From JBDRTU01 sp043823825 (lineage in GTDB: Bacteria; Patescibacteriota; Patescibacteriia; Veblenbacterales; UBA10138), in NCBI GenBank assembly GCA_043823825.1, contig JBDRTU010000002.1, forward strand, positions 1 to 34,377: DNA of 34,377 nucleotides, given 5' to 3'. Below the pieces are notes generated by a model. That model saw nothing but the letters and a program-made list of their open reading frames with translations, did not search any database and was not told where the DNA came from. Below are positions 1-6,981 of this stretch, in pieces (the stretch's first letter is position 1; the number at the start of each line of letters is the position of its first letter). The position numbers and the translations under genes are program-made.

Positions 1-16
1 GGGATACCCATATTTG

Positions 17-1151
17 TTACCTGATGCCCAAACTAGAGCCATCATACTCCAAATTCTTGGGCTTAATTATTACTTTCTTTTCCTCTCCTCTTTTTTCAAT
101 ATGGCCGGCGATCATGGCGCCGTAACTAAGTCCATCGGCAATCTCCAATGCGTGAGCCTCGTCCTCTTTGGGCACATAAATCGCAAACCCAGCGCCCATA
201 TTGTAGTTACTGTACATTTCTGCGTCGGTTACTGGACCTTGTTCTTGAATAAACCGAAAGACCGGCTGGGGCTTAGGAATCTTGTCTATTATATATACAA
301 ATGGTTCCACCGCCCGCATCAACTTGCGCCACCCATGCCCAGTAATATTTACGGCATAGTGAATATTAATAGCACGGTCCAGACACTCTTCAATAAACTT
401 AACATAAATAATGGTTGGCTTCAGTAACGCTTCACCGTAAGATAATCCTTGCTCCACTAGCGTTTGGTATCCACTCGGCAGACCCACCGCTATCTCCCTC
501 GCTAATGTGTAACCGTTAGCATGTAAGCCACTGCTCGATAAAAGAACAATTGAATCTCCAGACTGAATATTACCTTTAATCAATCGTTCCTTAGGTGTAA
601 TTATACCCATAGCCGATCCGCTAAGTATCGATCGGCCTGGTATTACCAAACCTTTAAGAGTGGGGGTTTCGCCCCCTCCCCAAACACAACCGGCTTTATC
701 GCAGGCAAGTTTCCAACCTTCCACTAAATCTTGTCGTCTGGTTTCATCTTTAAACCAGTCTGACTCAGCTACCGCTAAATGCATGGCGACTGATAGAGGT
801 AAAGCGCCTAACGTAATCATGTCGTTCACTATCATAGCCACAGTGCATTGTCCAACAAAACCGTAAAACGACCGATTAAAAGGCTGCTGTATTTGGTCAA
901 CCAGCACCAGTTGATACATAGCGTCGGACACCATATTTTTTGTGCCCAAACCTTCTTCCACATGAGCCAAATAACCCCACGGTGTTTCTATGAGATAGCA
1001 ACTTTCCCCCCTACTCCAGGCGACTCTCCGTAAAACCGAAGCGAGAAATGTTTTCGGCCGTCTTTTGAGCAGCCTTGGTGGCCTCAACTTTAAATGGGTC
1101 CATCTGATCATAACTGACACCCGAACCAGTGTACGTTCTGAACTCTTGCAT
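17..1151 (-). CDS. PurM-like AIR synthase-related protein, frameshifted near the N-terminus
   Basis: Member of the PurM/AIR-synthase ATP-dependent superfamily, the variant with VEEGLGTKN followed by the nucleotide-binding segments GGGETPTLKG and SSSGLHANG. The main frame (17-1120) has no proper family N-terminus. A second frame starts at an ATG at 1149-1151 behind the SD-like AAGAGGAACT and gives the expected opening (GSGVSYDQMDPFK, then about 25 helical residues), but stops at a TAG at 1011-1013. The main frame resumes the homology at WSRGESCYLIE. One base shift between about 1011 and 1050 joins them into about 378 residues. A T4 run lies at the junction, so an indel (sequencing or real) is the simplest reading. 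Fold assignment is firm; the exact substrate is not, since PurM relatives include non-purine enzymes. It diverges from recR. Confidence 0.75.
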
Positions 1152-1210
1152 GGTAGTTCCTCTTAAATTGTGAAAAGATCTGTGATTTTATTTCTATTAT
1201 TCGCCTATAC

Positions 1211-1237
1211 CTTATAAGCACCCAACCGATTTGTCAA
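1211..1237 (-). promoter_or_regulatory. Promoter of the PurM-like gene
   Basis: Minus-strand TTGACA (1232-1237) and TATAAG (1211-1216) with a 15-base spacer, shorter than the ideal 17. It lies about 60 bases upstream of the ATG at 1151. The -35 box occupies the same bases as the -35 box of recR on the other strand. Confidence 0.5.
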
Positions 1238-1259
1238 CTAGTCTTTAGGGCCTTATAAT
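1231..1259 (+). promoter_or_regulatory. Promoter of recR
   Basis: TTGTCA (1231-1236), 17-base spacer, exact TATAAT (1254-1259). The predicted transcript would begin near 1266, about 65 bases before the likely recR start. The -35 box lies in the palindrome TTGTCAA/TTGACAA used by the divergent gene. Confidence 0.65.
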
Positions 1260-1332
1260 AACAATGACATAATTTTTTTAATTTTACATTTTAACTTTTG
1301 AGTTTTTAGCTTTGACGTTTGAGCTTATTAAT

Positions 1333-1932
1333 ATGTCCCCAACCCCTAAAGCACTAGAGCAGTTAATTCAAGACCTAACGGCCCTACCCGGCTTTGGCCC
1401 TAAGTCAGCCGAACGGTTGTCTTATTATTTATTAAAACAGCCGCCAGAGGTTATTAATAATTTAATCGCCAGCCTAAAGGAGGCACTGGCGCACGTGAAA
1501 ACTTGTTCTCTGTGCCAGCGCCTATCAGCTGAATCGCCCTGCACTATCTGCCGCGATACCAGGCGTGATGCTACTATCATCTGCGTAGTTGCTGAAAGTT
1601 ACAACATTCCCATAATTGAAAAAACTCATGCTTTCCTCGGCAAGTATCATGTGCTTGGCGGCGTACTAAGTGCTTTGGAGGGTATTACGCCTGATAAACT
1701 AAAAATAAAGGAGTTATTAGAACGCTTAAAAAATGATGGTGTTAAAGAAGTGGTGCTAGCCCTGAATCCTGATCTAGATGGCGAAACAACCTCGCTTTAC
1801 TTAGCCAAGGCAATAAAACCCTTGGGTATTAAAGTAACTAAATTAGCCCGCGGCCTGCCAGTGGGGGCTGATTTAGAATATGCAGACGAGGTAACCCTAG
1901 AAAGCGCGTTTACTGGCCGTAGCGAAGTTTAA
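1333..1932 (+). CDS. recR: Recombination mediator RecR
   Basis: RecR of the RecFOR pathway helps load RecA on gapped DNA. From the ATG at 1333 it has 199 residues, the usual family length. Order of parts: a helix-hairpin-helix near residues 13-30 (LPGFGPKSAERL), a four-cysteine zinc finger (CSLC then CTIC, about residues 57-72), a Toprim domain starting at ICVVAE, and a C-terminal acidic stretch NPDLDGET. An upstream in-frame TTG at 1312 is possible but would add seven residues absent from typical RecR. Neither start has a strong ribosome binding site. It is transcribed alone and followed by a strong hairpin terminator. Confidence 0.95.
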   Translation: MSPTPKALEQLIQDLTALPGFGPKSAERLSYYLLKQPPEVINNLIASLKEALAHVKTCSLCQRLSAESPCTICRDTRRDATIICVVAESYNIPIIEKTHAFLGKYHVLGGVLSALEGITPDKLKIKELLERLKNDGVKEVVLALNPDLDGETTSLYLAKAIKPLGIKVTKLARGLPVGADLEYADEVTLESAFTGRSEV

Positions 1933-1975
1933 TAAACCCCTAATTCTCTTTTCAGCCTAAATTCCTAAGCGATTC

Positions 1976-2025
1976 CTACCTTATCGTATTGTGACGACCG
2001 CCTCAATACAATAGGATAGTTTTTT
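1976..2025 (+). terminator. Terminator of recR
   Basis: Inverted repeat 1976-1991 with 2004-2019 (16 pairs with two mismatches and a wobble, 12-base loop), followed directly by six T at 2020-2025. Confidence 0.7.
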
Positions 2026-2050
2026 GGTATAGGTATAATAGATTGAAGGT

Positions 2051-2087
2051 AAAAGAAAACAACCCCGATTCAACATCGGGGTTGTTT
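2051..2087 (-). terminator. Terminator of the rplU transcript, possibly bidirectional
   Basis: Perfect 13-base inverted repeat, 2057-2069 with 2075-2087, GC-rich at its centre, loop of five. On the minus strand it is followed by TTTTCTTTT. The plus strand also shows a short T run, so it may work both ways. Confidence 0.75.
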
Positions 2088-2103
2088 TAAATACTTTCGT
2101 TAA

Positions 2104-2175
2104 TTAAGCAGCTGGCTCATCTCCGCCTTCAGTAGGCTCTGCCGGTGGCTGCACTGGCTCGTCTTGATAGAACAT
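2104..2175 (-). CDS. Tiny acidic proline-rich peptide (23 aa)
   Basis: An open frame of 23 residues starting MFYQDEPVQPP and ending in GGDEPAA, rich in Pro, Glu and Asp with no basic residue. Upstream is GAAAGGATATAAATAA directly before ATG, so AAAGGA lies about ten bases before the start, better than at many real genes here. It is the last frame before the terminator downstream of rplU and probably shares that transcript. No function can be assigned. The composition suggests a disordered peptide. Chance occurrence cannot be excluded at this length. Confidence 0.45.
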   Translation of the reverse strand: MFYQDEPVQPPAEPTEGGDEPAA

Positions 2176-2256
2176 TTATTTATATCCTTTCATTACTTTA
2201 CCCTCGCCGGTAGGCGTGGATAAAACTAATTAGTATTTAAAATATTGGCAAACAGA

Positions 2257-2340
2257 TTAACAACTGCAATTATCGCCACAATCACACGAACCGTTTGCAT
2301 CGCATTGACAATTTTCTTGATTGCATTTAGTGCATTGCAT
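2257..2340 (-). CDS. Metallothionein-like cysteine-rich micropeptide (27 aa)
   Basis: A 27-residue frame with eight cysteines at residues 3, 6, 11, 13, 19, 21, 25 and 27: one CxxC and three CxC pairs, interspersed with Asn, Gln, Asp and Gly. It begins MQCTKCNQENCQC. This spacing is what metal-thiolate cluster peptides show, so metal binding (Zn, Cu or Cd) is the obvious inference, though I recognise no named family. It starts 34 bases after the rplU stop on the same strand and has no clear SD, so it is probably co-transcribed. Eight of the 27 codons being Cys is very unlikely by chance in AT-rich DNA. Confidence 0.65.
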   Translation of the reverse strand: MQCTKCNQENCQCDANGSCDCGDNCSC

Positions 2341-2374
2341 AAATTTGGTAATTAATGATAAATTATCAATTTAT

Positions 2375-2686
2375 TTATAAACTAATTTTGTTAATTTGCA
2401 AACTGGTAAAAGCTTGACGGTGGCCTTGTTTTTTATGATACCGCACCTTTCGTTTAAACTTTTCCACAATCACTTTTTTAGCCCTGCCGTCAGTTAGCCT
2501 TTTAACTTCCACTTTAGCTGTTTTAACCTGGGGCGTACCTACTTCTACCTGCTCTCCATCAGCCACCAATAAAATACCAGCTAAAGCTTGGTGGTCCCCC
2601 GTACTAGACATTTTTTCCGCTTTAATAATCTGACCTTCTTGGACAAGATATTGCTTGCCGCCTGTTTCAATTACTGCTAATTTCAT
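2375..2686 (-). CDS. rplU: 50S ribosomal protein L21
   Basis: L21 binds 23S rRNA in the large subunit. At 103 residues it has the standard length, starting MKLAVIETGGKQY and containing the conserved C-terminal YHKKQGHRQ followed by the family-typical end. In most bacteria rplU is followed by rpmA (L27); here it is not, and two micropeptide frames occupy the space before the terminator. Its promoter is close to consensus, and the SD-like AAAAAGGGG precedes the start at moderate distance. Confidence 0.96.
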   Translation of the reverse strand: MKLAVIETGGKQYLVQEGQIIKAEKMSSTGDHQALAGILLVADGEQVEVGTPQVKTAKVEVKRLTDGRAKKVIVEKFKRKVRYHKKQGHRQAFTSLQINKISL

Positions 2687-2728
2687 ATTTAAAAAGGGGT
2701 TGTTTATAATGTACCCGATAGTATCATA

Positions 2729-2757
2729 ATGATAGATTAGTTAAGGAATTATGTCAA
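2729..2757 (-). promoter_or_regulatory. Promoter of rplU
   Basis: Exact TTGACA at 2752-2757 (minus strand), 17-base spacer, TATCAT at 2729-2734 (5 of 6). It lies about 45-70 bases upstream of the rplU ATG. Confidence 0.75.
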
Positions 2758-2777
2758 GACCCCCTGTGAATAAACTT

Positions 2778-3257
2778 TTAATAATACTCAACCTTATCGC
2801 CTACTTGTATGTTCTGACGACTGATCCAACCAGCCGGCACTTCTAAAACCATATCAACATCTTGCTGTGGCCAGACCCGGGCCGGTTCCTCGGCAGATGA
2901 AGAGGGCGGCGGAATATTCTGATCCAGTTGCACCACCTTGCCCTGGGTAATCCAAATAAAATCCAAAGCAAACTTTACATCTTTCATCCAAAAATTATGC
3001 TTGACTGGTTCAGTGTAAACAAACAACATACCAGTATTATCATCCAGATAATCTCGGCCAGACAAGCCCTGCGTCTGCTTAGCTTGAGTATCAGAAATCT
3101 CTACATTAAGCACTGCTTCACCCACGTGCAGTTGTTTATAAGTTGAGAGTGAATCTTTGTAAGGTTGTGGCATAACAAATATTACTAAAATTAAGGTTAA
3201 AGCTATGACTAAACAAACGACTAAAGCAATGAACCAATAAAAGCTAAGTCTTGACAT
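2778..3257 (-). CDS. DUF192 family protein with N-terminal membrane anchor
   Basis: A hydrophobic segment at about residues 8-30 forms a signal anchor; the rest is a DUF192 domain facing outward. Family motifs are QGLSGRDYLDDNTGMLFVY, FWMKDVKFALDFIWI and the closing VLEVPAGW. The length of 159 fits an exported DUF192 protein. DUF192 folds as a small beta-barrel with no established biochemical role. It stands between rplU and a plus-strand gene that diverges from it. A TATAAT at 3285-3290 could be its -10, but no good -35 was found. Confidence 0.9.
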   Translation of the reverse strand: MSRLSFYWFIALVVCLVIALTLILVIFVMPQPYKDSLSTYKQLHVGEAVLNVEISDTQAKQTQGLSGRDYLDDNTGMLFVYTEPVKHNFWMKDVKFALDFIWITQGKVVQLDQNIPPPSSSAEEPARVWPQQDVDMVLEVPAGWISRQNIQVGDKVEYY

Positions 3258-3355
3258 TAATTTAATTTTAGCTTAGAATAAAACATTATACAAAAATAGT
3301 TCTTAATCAATATTCTTTAATAACATTTATATTAACTAACTCAAGGAGAATAGTT

Positions 3356-3904
3356 ATGGCTGCATTTAGTATTATGAATGACCAAGAGGGAAAAAGGGTC
3401 ATGCGGGAAACTGGTATTCATATCGAGGACCTCTCTATTGGTGGAAATTTCATAGATCAAATAACTGAAAGTGAAGAGGTTTTCAACCAACTAACGGAGA
3501 TGTGGGTGAAATTCAATAGTATGATTTGTGATCATAAAGTCGGGATACTTGTGGTAGAACAACATATCAAAAAAATGCTATGTTTGGCTACCACAAAAGA
3601 TGCGCGCCTACGAATCGTTGCCGGAATATATCAAATGATTAGTAATCAGTCCCGATATAGAAAATTCCTGTACACGGTGAAATGCGCAAAACCACCACAA
3701 ATTTCCGTATTTGTTGCTCAAAGAAAAAAAGAGTTATCTGCATTTTATCGCGGAAGAATTTTCCAGGCGGTTGCCGATAATATGGATCGTTACAATCGAA
3801 CAGAATGGATCGGGCTATGTTGCGAAGCAAAGTATTACGGGGTTTCCGACGACGAAATCAAAAACATCATTACTGTAGCTAAAAAACGCTACCAATGGAA
3901 TTAA
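3356..3904 (+). CDS. Hypothetical soluble protein (182 aa)
   Basis: I do not recognise this protein. It starts behind a very good ribosome binding site (AAGGAG, eight to nine bases before ATG). It has no signal peptide or membrane segment, is predicted mostly helical with a basic C-terminus (KKRYQWN), and contains scattered single cysteines without a zinc pattern. It is one of few plus-strand genes in the left half. A hairpin terminator follows and overlaps the end of the convergent gene. The strong RBS and terminator argue for a real, expressed single-gene unit. Confidence 0.75.
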   Translation: MAAFSIMNDQEGKRVMRETGIHIEDLSIGGNFIDQITESEEVFNQLTEMWVKFNSMICDHKVGILVVEQHIKKMLCLATTKDARLRIVAGIYQMISNQSRYRKFLYTVKCAKPPQISVFVAQRKKELSAFYRGRIFQAVADNMDRYNRTEWIGLCCEAKYYGVSDDEIKNIITVAKKRYQWN

Positions 3905-3928
3905 TAAATCACTATCTTATGATGGTGA

Positions 3929-3958
3929 GGGCAAATTTAAATAATTTGCCCTTTTTTT
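3929..3958 (+). terminator. Terminator of the 182-aa gene, overlapping the 3' end of the convergent transferase gene
   Basis: GGGCAAATT (3929-3937), five-base loop, AATTTGCCC (3943-3951), then seven T (3952-3958). The 3' arm and T run lie inside the last codons of the minus-strand gene ending at 3937. Confidence 0.85.
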
Positions 3959-5031
3959 ATTTTCCTTTTATACATCAACACTAGCGTGAACGCTAAAATC
4001 AGCATCACTGCTACTAATACCAATAGAGCCAGCAACTTACCTTGAGTGTGTAAAAATAAAGATGATACCCCAAAAGCTGCGGTAAGGAGAAACAAGAATA
4101 GAACACTTTGCCGGTGCGACAGACCAACATCTAACAAGCGATAATGCAGATGCTTACTATCACCCTCGGTAATTTTTTTCTTATCCCAAAATAAACGCCG
4201 CAAAATCACCCAAACAACATCCAAAATCGGTATACCCATGACTAATAAAGCAGTAGCAATTTTGCCGCCGGAAATAATGGCCAACACGCCTAACATAAAG
4301 CCAATATACAAACTTCCACCCTCGCCTAAAAATAGTTTGGCTGGATGCCAGTTCCAAATTAAAAACCCCAAACAAGCGCCTGCTAAGATAATAGCCAAGA
4401 GTCCAATGGGCAGTTGACGCCACATCTCGGTTTGGGTAAGACCAAAAATAACAAAGCTTCCAATCACTCCAATGCCGGGAACCAAACCATCTAAACCATC
4501 TAAAAGTTTAGTAGTGTACATCATACCCAAAAGCCAAAGGATGGTAAATAAATCAGCCCAGAGCGTAAAGTAGTAGGGTAAACCACTAAAGCTAAGTATT
4601 TCAATTTTAACTGAATCAAGGTGAAGTAATCCTCCACCTAAAGGGTTAGAGACAAAATTTACTCCGATACCTCCAAAGACAATGGTTATTGCTGCGAGTA
4701 GTGGCCAAATAAATTGTTTAGCTGGCGATAAATTATAACGGTCGTCTAAGTAACCGCCAATCATAATAAATAAAGCCGCTATAGTGACTGCTATTAGTTG
4801 TTTAATTGAGATATCCTTGCCTAATAACTGATCTGAAAAAAAGGCAAATAACCAACTAATAATAGTAAAACTTAAAAAAATAGCCCAACCGCCGCCCAGG
4901 ATAGTCGGTTTTAAATGCAGCTTACGAGGGGCTGGGTAGTCAACAAGTTGTTTTTTTTCAGCCCAGCGTTTAATTGGTGCTGCTAGAGAAACACTTATTA
5001 TTAAGGCGGCAAGAGCCGCTAATAAATACAT
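3937..5031 (-). CDS. WecA/TagO/MraY-type polyprenyl-phosphate sugar-1-phosphate transferase
   Basis: Integral membrane transferase (364 residues, about ten or eleven TM segments) that moves a sugar-1-phosphate from a UDP-sugar to undecaprenyl phosphate, the first step of cell-wall or surface-polymer assembly. Seen: RKLHLKPTILGGG near residues 37-49, the aspartate motif LLDGLDGL, the WNWHPAKLFLGEGGSLYIGF loop, and the late KHLHYRLLDVGLSHRQ loop, whose histidines resemble WecA/TagO rather than MraY. Two oddities are K before the LLDGLDGL motif and GEGG where relatives usually have GD(A/S/T)G. It is last in the adk-map-ruvX operon, five bases after ruvX. Confidence 0.88.
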   Translation of the reverse strand: MYLLAALAALIISVSLAAPIKRWAEKKQLVDYPAPRKLHLKPTILGGGWAIFLSFTIISWLFAFFSDQLLGKDISIKQLIAVTIAALFIMIGGYLDDRYNLSPAKQFIWPLLAAITIVFGGIGVNFVSNPLGGGLLHLDSVKIEILSFSGLPYYFTLWADLFTILWLLGMMYTTKLLDGLDGLVPGIGVIGSFVIFGLTQTEMWRQLPIGLLAIILAGACLGFLIWNWHPAKLFLGEGGSLYIGFMLGVLAIISGGKIATALLVMGIPILDVVWVILRRLFWDKKKITEGDSKHLHYRLLDVGLSHRQSVLFLFLLTAAFGVSSLFLHTQGKLLALLVLVAVMLILAFTLVLMYKRKIKKGQII

Positions 5032-5036
5032 AACAC

Positions 5037-5432
5037 TTAGACAAGGTTTAAGCTATCAAGATAATCCTGTAATAAATACATGGCGGCTAATTCGTCGCGC
5101 TGCCTAGTTGGAGCTACACTAGGCCCGAGGGCACGCTTGGTAGTAAAGCGTTCATCTAAAGTTATTACCTTAATATTCAACTGAGCCCGAAGTTGTTTCA
5201 CAAAATTTTGCACCTTAATAGTTTGTGACGACTGACCACCTGTTAAACTTTTCGGTTCACCAACCAACAGATGGTCTATCTCTTCTTCTTTAATAATTTT
5301 TTTAATTTTTTCTATTAATAATTCTACTCTTGATTCTTTCAACACTCCAAAAGGAACTGCTAATTTCCCAGAACTATCACCAATAGCCAACCCAGTTCGC
5401 TTTTCACCATAATCAATAGCTAAAATTTTCAT
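5037..5432 (-). CDS. ruvX: Putative Holliday junction resolvase RuvX/YqgF
   Basis: RNase H-fold nuclease, 131 residues, standard for YqgF. Catalytic acids are visible: AIDYGEKRTGLA at residues 5-16 (Asp7), LDERFTT near residue 97 and RDELAAMYLLQDYL at the C-terminus. The GEPKSLTGG loop is also typical. It has been linked to Holliday junctions and to pre-16S rRNA maturation in different bacteria, and the setting next to translation genes fits the latter. Three bases separate it from map, so the pair is co-transcribed. Confidence 0.93.
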   Translation of the reverse strand: MKILAIDYGEKRTGLAIGDSSGKLAVPFGVLKESRVELLIEKIKKIIKEEEIDHLLVGEPKSLTGGQSSQTIKVQNFVKQLRAQLNIKVITLDERFTTKRALGPSVAPTRQRDELAAMYLLQDYLDSLNLV

Positions 5433-5435
5433 ACA

Positions 5436-6197
5436 CTACACCTTAGTTAATACCTCAAACCCCTGCATAGTTACTAAAACCGTATGTTCAAAATGTGCCG
5501 ACAAAGAACCGTCTTCGGTTACCGCTGTCCAACCATCTGACAAAATTCTTACTCCCTCTTTACCAACATTAACCATCGGTTCAATAGCAATAGTCATTCC
5601 ATCCTTAAGTAACGGCCCGGTTCCCCGATGACCGAAATTAGGAATACGCGGCTCTTCATGCACCGCTCGCCCAACACCATGCCCCACCAAACTTTTTACT
5701 ACACTAAAACCAGCTGCTTCCACCAAGGACTGTACTGCTTCACCAATATCACCGACCCGAGCACTAGCGCGTATTTGTTTGATCGCCTCGTCCAAGGCCT
5801 GACGTGTCACTTTAATTAAACGTGTTGGTATTTTACCAATTTTCCCAACCGGCACAGTAATAGCCATATCAATACACAATCCTTGGTACCAAGCTCCTAA
5901 ATCTAAACTAATAATCTGTCCTTCCTTTAAAATATAATCTGGTGAGGGTACACCATGCACTACTGCACTATCAACCGAAGTACAAAGACTAGCAGGAAAC
6001 GATTGGTTACCTGTGCGATAACCTAAAAAGGAAGGGCTGGCGCCCCGCGCTTTCAATCCTTGATGAGCCAGCATATCTAAATATGAAGTACTAACACTGG
6101 GCTTAACTTCTTTTGCCACTTCTGCTAAAACTTGCGCTAAAATCCTGCCACCTTGCCGCATTATTTGTATTTCTGCTTGATTTTTTTGATAATTCAT
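5436..6197 (-). CDS. map: Methionine aminopeptidase, type I
   Basis: Removes the initiator methionine from nascent proteins. At 253 residues it is a type Ia enzyme without zinc-finger extension. The metal ligands are all present: Asp99 and Asp110 in LDLGAWYQGLCIDM, His173 in GHGVGRAVHEEP, Glu206 in IEPM and Glu237 in HFEHT, plus the substrate-site His81. Its ATG overlaps the adk stop (ATGA), so translation is coupled. The adk-map order after secY is classical, but the usual infA, rpmJ, rpsM followers are replaced by ruvX and the membrane transferase. Confidence 0.97.
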   Translation of the reverse strand: MNYQKNQAEIQIMRQGGRILAQVLAEVAKEVKPSVSTSYLDMLAHQGLKARGASPSFLGYRTGNQSFPASLCTSVDSAVVHGVPSPDYILKEGQIISLDLGAWYQGLCIDMAITVPVGKIGKIPTRLIKVTRQALDEAIKQIRASARVGDIGEAVQSLVEAAGFSVVKSLVGHGVGRAVHEEPRIPNFGHRGTGPLLKDGMTIAIEPMVNVGKEGVRILSDGWTAVTEDGSLSAHFEHTVLVTMQGFEVLTKV

Positions 6198-6820
6198 GCG
6201 TTGATTAATTTAATAATTGCTTTTGTCACCTCATTAATTGGCGGACTTCCGTCTATGGTAATTAATTGATGTTGGTTACTGTAAAATTTAAGCAATGGTT
6301 CAATTTCTTGATGATAAATTTCCAATCGATCTTTAACCACTTCCTCTTTTTCATCACTGCGCTGAATAATATCCGCTGGATCAATATCTGCAGGCGGCGG
6401 ATTATACTGTAGATGATAAATAGCACCAGTGCTGCTGGATATTCTCCGGCCAGAAATTCTTTTAACAACATCCTCATCAGACAATTCAATATAAATAACT
6501 TTAACCTGCGGCTGTAAATTATACAAAAATTCCGCCTGCACTAAATTCCTCGGATAACCATCCAAGATAAAACCTGGGGCTGTATCTGGTTGTTTTAATC
6601 TTTCGCTTATTAAAGAGTTAGTAATATCATCTGGCATTAAATTACCAACGTCTAAAATCTTTTTTGCCTTGATGCCCAAATCAGTCTGGCGGGCAATATG
6701 ATCGCGAAAAATGTCGCCAGTGGAAATATGGGGCACTTTTAAACGCTCGGCTAAAATTTTCGCCTGTGTACCCTTACCACTCCCGGGCGGCCCTAAAATA
6801 ATTAATTCAGTATTTTTCAT
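6194..6820 (-). CDS. adk: Adenylate kinase
   Basis: Converts ATP and AMP to two ADP. P-loop GPPGSGKGT at residues 10-18, AMP-binding STGDIFRDH near 33-42, DGYPR at 87-91, and a LID region beginning GRRISSSTG. The LID has no cysteines, so this is the zinc-free form. Length 208 is normal for a long-type kinase. It ends in TGA, showing that UGA is a normal stop. It opens a four-gene operon downstream of the secY terminators. A second, larger adenylate-kinase-like protein lies at 28610-29680. Confidence 0.96.
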   Translation of the reverse strand: MKNTELIILGPPGSGKGTQAKILAERLKVPHISTGDIFRDHIARQTDLGIKAKKILDVGNLMPDDITNSLISERLKQPDTAPGFILDGYPRNLVQAEFLYNLQPQVKVIYIELSDEDVVKRISGRRISSSTGAIYHLQYNPPPADIDPADIIQRSDEKEEVVKDRLEIYHQEIEPLLKFYSNQHQLITIDGSPPINEVTKAIIKLINA

Positions 6821-6890
6821 ATAAATACATCTTCATTTTACCTGATTTTTAAGGAAAATAAAAACCTCATCTATAAAAGGGACCTAAAAA

Positions 6891-6974
6891 GTAAAATAAA
6901 AAGCCGCTCGCCTGTAAGGTAAGTGGCAGACAAAAAATCATTTACCCCCACAACCTATACATAGGTGTGGAGGT
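6891..6974 (-). terminator. Tandem terminators after secY
   Basis: Two hairpins in series on the minus strand. The first (6944-6974) has 14 pairs with one bulge, followed after seven bases by six T. The second (6903-6927) is weaker, with two mismatches, but runs straight into TTTTTATTTT. Together they close the long S10-spc transcript before adk. Confidence 0.7.
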
Positions 6975-6981
6975 TTACTAA

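Noticed and set aside
14..427. Plus-strand frame opposite the PurM-like gene
   Set aside because: Antisense shadow of a clear family protein; no RBS.
2034..2039. Exact TATAAT on the plus strand after recR
   Set aside because: No -35 box, and transcription would run directly into the hairpin at 2057-2087; likely chance in AT-rich DNA.
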